Below, one piece after another: positions 62,243 through 64,000 of a stretch of DNA of 64,000 nucleotides. The notes under the pieces were generated by a model that made no database searches, was not told where the DNA came from, and was given only the letters and a program-made list of their open reading frames with translations. Position numbers and translations under genes: made by a program. The stretch covers positions 120,294 to 184,293 of the forward strand of contig JANXAM010000001.1 of assembly GCA_025062155.1 (NCBI GenBank). Reading direction: 5' to 3'. Position 1 is the first letter of the stretch, and each line of letters begins with the position of its first letter. This DNA is from Gloeomargarita sp. SKYB120. Its GTDB lineage: Bacteria; Cyanobacteriota; Cyanobacteriia; Gloeomargaritales; Gloeomargaritaceae.

Positions 62243-64000
62243 ATGGCATGGGACGCACCACGGGTGGCGCAGGCGTTGGCGGTGGAACGACAAGCGGGCT
62301 ATCCCAATCTCCAAGGCCGCCAGTACCAGTTTTACGAATTTCTGCTGGAGCAGATGCGCGGGGTGCCTTTGGATTGGTTGCCCGCTCCCTACATCAACCA
62401 GTGGCAGGTGCTGCTGGCGGAACTGCGGCATTACCCCCAATTAACCTGCGACCAGCGGGAGGCCCTGGTCCAGCGCATTGCCGACCTGTTGCCCCACGTC
62501 CGTATTCCGGGTACGTCGCGGGTGCAGGAAAAACCGGCGCCGTCGGTGACGGAGGACACCCCTATTCGGGAGTTGAGCCTTTTGAAACCCCAACAAAAAA
62601 AATACCTTCACCAACTGGGGTTGCAAACCCTAGGGGATGTCCTGCGTTATTACCCGCGCAGTTATGTGGATTACTCCCAGCGCTTGCTCATCAAAGATTT
62701 ACAGCCGGGCACAACGGTCACGATCATTGCCACCATTCGCAGTTTTCGCTGTTTCACCAGCCCCAAAAACCCCCAATTGACCATCCTGGAATGGTGGGTG
62801 GCAGACCGCTCAGGACGGCTCAAGATTAATCGCTATGTAATGGGCAAACGCTACGCCACAAAAGCCTGGCAAGAACAGCAAAAAAAACAATATCTACCAG
62901 GAACGCTGGTTGCTATTTCCGGTTTGGTCAAAGCCACGAAGTTCAGCAAAACCTTAACGGAACCTCAAATTCAAATCCTGGACGAAGAAACGGAAGAATC
63001 GGTCGGGAAAATCGTGCCGGTCTATGGGCTAAAGGGGACGTTAAAAGCGAGCGGAGTGCGCCAAGCGGTTCACGCCGTTTTACCCTTGGTTCAATCCTGG
63101 CCAGACCCCCTGCCGGAGACCCTGCGCAAGCGCTATCAGTTGGTTCCCCTGGCGACGGCCTACCAGGGGATTCACGCGCCCGCCTATGCCGAAGCGTTAA
63201 AACGCGCCCGCACCCGTTTGGTCTTTGACGAACTGTTCTATCTGCAACTGAGCTTTTTGCAGCGGCGGCAACAGCAGCGGCGGCAACCCAGCCCCGCGGT
63301 TCAGGCCGAAGGGGAATTGCTCCAAAAATTCCGAGCGCAACTGCCGTTTCAACTTACAGGTGCCCAAGAGCGGGTGATCCGGGAAATTCTCCAGGATTTA
63401 CGGCAACCACAGCCGATGCAACGCTTGGTACAGGGGGATGTGGGTTCGGGTAAAACAGTGGTGGCGGTGATGGCCATGCTGGCGGCAATTGAAGCGGGAT
63501 ATCAGGTCGCAATGATGGCGCCGACGGAAGTGCTGGCTGAGCAACATTACCAAAAGCTGTTGGACTGGTTAACGCCCCTGCATATCCCGGTGGAGTTACT
63601 CACGGGTTCTACAAAAGCCAGTCAACGCCGGCAGATTTTAGCCCAGTTATCGACTGGAGAAGTGCCCCTCGTGGTGGGAACCCATGCCTTAATTCAAGAG
63701 GAGGTGCAGTTTGCGCATCTGGGGCTGGTGGTGATTGATGAGCAACACCGGTTTGGGGTGGAACAACGGTCGCTGTTGCAGCAAAAGGGGATGGCGCCCC
63801 ACGTGCTGACCATGACGGCCACGCCCATTCCCCGCACGCTCGCGCTGGCGATTCATGGGGATTTGGATGTGAGCCAAATTGACGAGTTGCCCCCAGGTCG
63901 CCAGCCGATTCAAACGACGGTCATTCCAGGCAGCCAGCGTCATTTTGCCTATGACTTGATTCGCCGGGAGGTGGCGCAGGGCCGGCAAGCCTACATCATC
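62243..64000 (+). CDS. recG: ATP-dependent DNA helicase RecG, 5' part (cut by window edge)
   Basis: An uninterrupted frame of 586 codons runs from the ATG at 62243 off the window. It shows an N-terminal extension (about residues 1-100), a wedge/OB domain (for example LGDVLRYYPRSYVDYSQ and PGTLVAISGLVKATKFSK), and helicase motifs: Walker A GDVGSGKT (398-405), DEQH (499-502) and TATPIPRTLALAI. RecG regresses stalled forks and processes branched DNA. The C-terminal helicase domain and stop are outside the window. It is divergent from yidC. Confidence 0.96.
   Translation, partial: MAWDAPRVAQALAVERQAGYPNLQGRQYQFYEFLLEQMRGVPLDWLPAPYINQWQVLLAELRHYPQLTCDQREALVQRIADLLPHVRIPGTSRVQEKPAPSVTEDTPIRELSLLKPQQKKYLHQLGLQTLGDVLRYYPRSYVDYSQRLLIKDLQPGTTVTIIATIRSFRCFTSPKNPQLTILEWWVADRSGRLKINRYVMGKRYATKAWQEQQKKQYLPGTLVAISGLVKATKFSKTLTEPQIQILDEETEESVGKIVPVYGLKGTLKASGVRQAVHAVLPLVQSWPDPLPETLRKRYQLVPLATAYQGIHAPAYAEALKRARTRLVFDELFYLQLSFLQRRQQQRRQPSPAVQAEGELLQKFRAQLPFQLTGAQERVIREILQDLRQPQPMQRLVQGDVGSGKTVVAVMAMLAAIEAGYQVAMMAPTEVLAEQHYQKLLDWLTPLHIPVELLTGSTKASQRRQILAQLSTGEVPLVVGTHALIQEEVQFAHLGLVVIDEQHRFGVEQRSLLQQKGMAPHVLTMTATPIPRTLALAIHGDLDVSQIDELPPGRQPIQTTVIPGSQRHFAYDLIRREVAQGRQAYII

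Overview
The window comes from a cyanobacterial chromosome. The evidence is a split-intein dnaE (N half), ndhB, a rubA-ycf48 pair, a clpR-clpP3 pair, a long-form HPF/LrtA, a BciB-type divinyl reductase, an NblS/Hik33 kinase, an IctB-family protein, SLH-OprB porins and many small genes of cyanobacteria-restricted families (DUF3143, DUF2605, DUF2973, Ycf33/DUF751). DNA is moderately GC-rich and gene density is very high, with frequent ATGA or TAATG couplings and convergent genes overlapping at their 3' ends. A unicellular, early-branching lineage (Gloeomargarita- or Thermostichus-like) would fit, but the sequence alone does not let me name the species.

Layout. 1-3470: end of rsfS, tRNA-Ser(UGA), and pstS-pstC-pstA on the minus strand behind a consensus promoter and a three-unit Pho-box-like array; pstB is not here. 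3465-12024: small conserved genes, ndhB, an NlpC/P60 hydrolase, an RRM protein with an unreported 41-aa basic gene behind it, DUF721/DciA, clpR-clpP3-dnaJ/TPR, hpf, lysA and DUF2459. 12006-18101: pntA1, dnaE-N with its N-intein, a secreted protein and argF. 18102-24062 is the most unusual part: two SLH-OprB porins alternate with four short paralogous proteins made of 11-residue coiled-coil repeats and a C-terminal membrane anchor. A Pho-box-like array precedes the set, and aroB is coupled by ATGA to its last gene. 25150-31362: a CruG-like glycosyltransferase, a PD-(D/E)XK (Rpn-like) nuclease, a VOC protein, a cysteine desulfurase, ictB and DUF2605/DUF2973. 31537-37214: rubA-ycf48, an acyltransferase, ycf33, ffh and a WD40 protein. 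37215-37667 is the only gene-free stretch above 300 bp; it may hold a decayed TnpB-like remnant. 37668-46498: a cyanobacterial HTH protein, radC, a glycosyltransferase, hisH, sfsA, sbpA-cysT and grpE-dnaK. 46730-51118: the type IV pilus operon pilB-pilT-pilC. 51268-64000: a protease-TPR protein, bolA, nblS, a polysaccharide-related group (polytopic membrane protein, Tat-exported GH5 hydrolase, outer-membrane barrel), bciB, a GT4 glycosyltransferase, yidC and the 5' part of recG.

How the genes relate. Most of the window is housekeeping and photosynthesis-associated. Three partial transport or enzyme operons (pst without pstB, sbpA-cysT without cysW/cysA, pntA1 without pntA2/pntB) show that cyanobacterial complexes are dispersed in this genome. 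Pho-box-like repeats with exact 11-bp spacing before pstS, before the porin set and, in reverse orientation, before hpf suggest that phosphate limitation may link nutrient uptake, outer-membrane permeability and ribosome hibernation. This is inference from motif spacing only.
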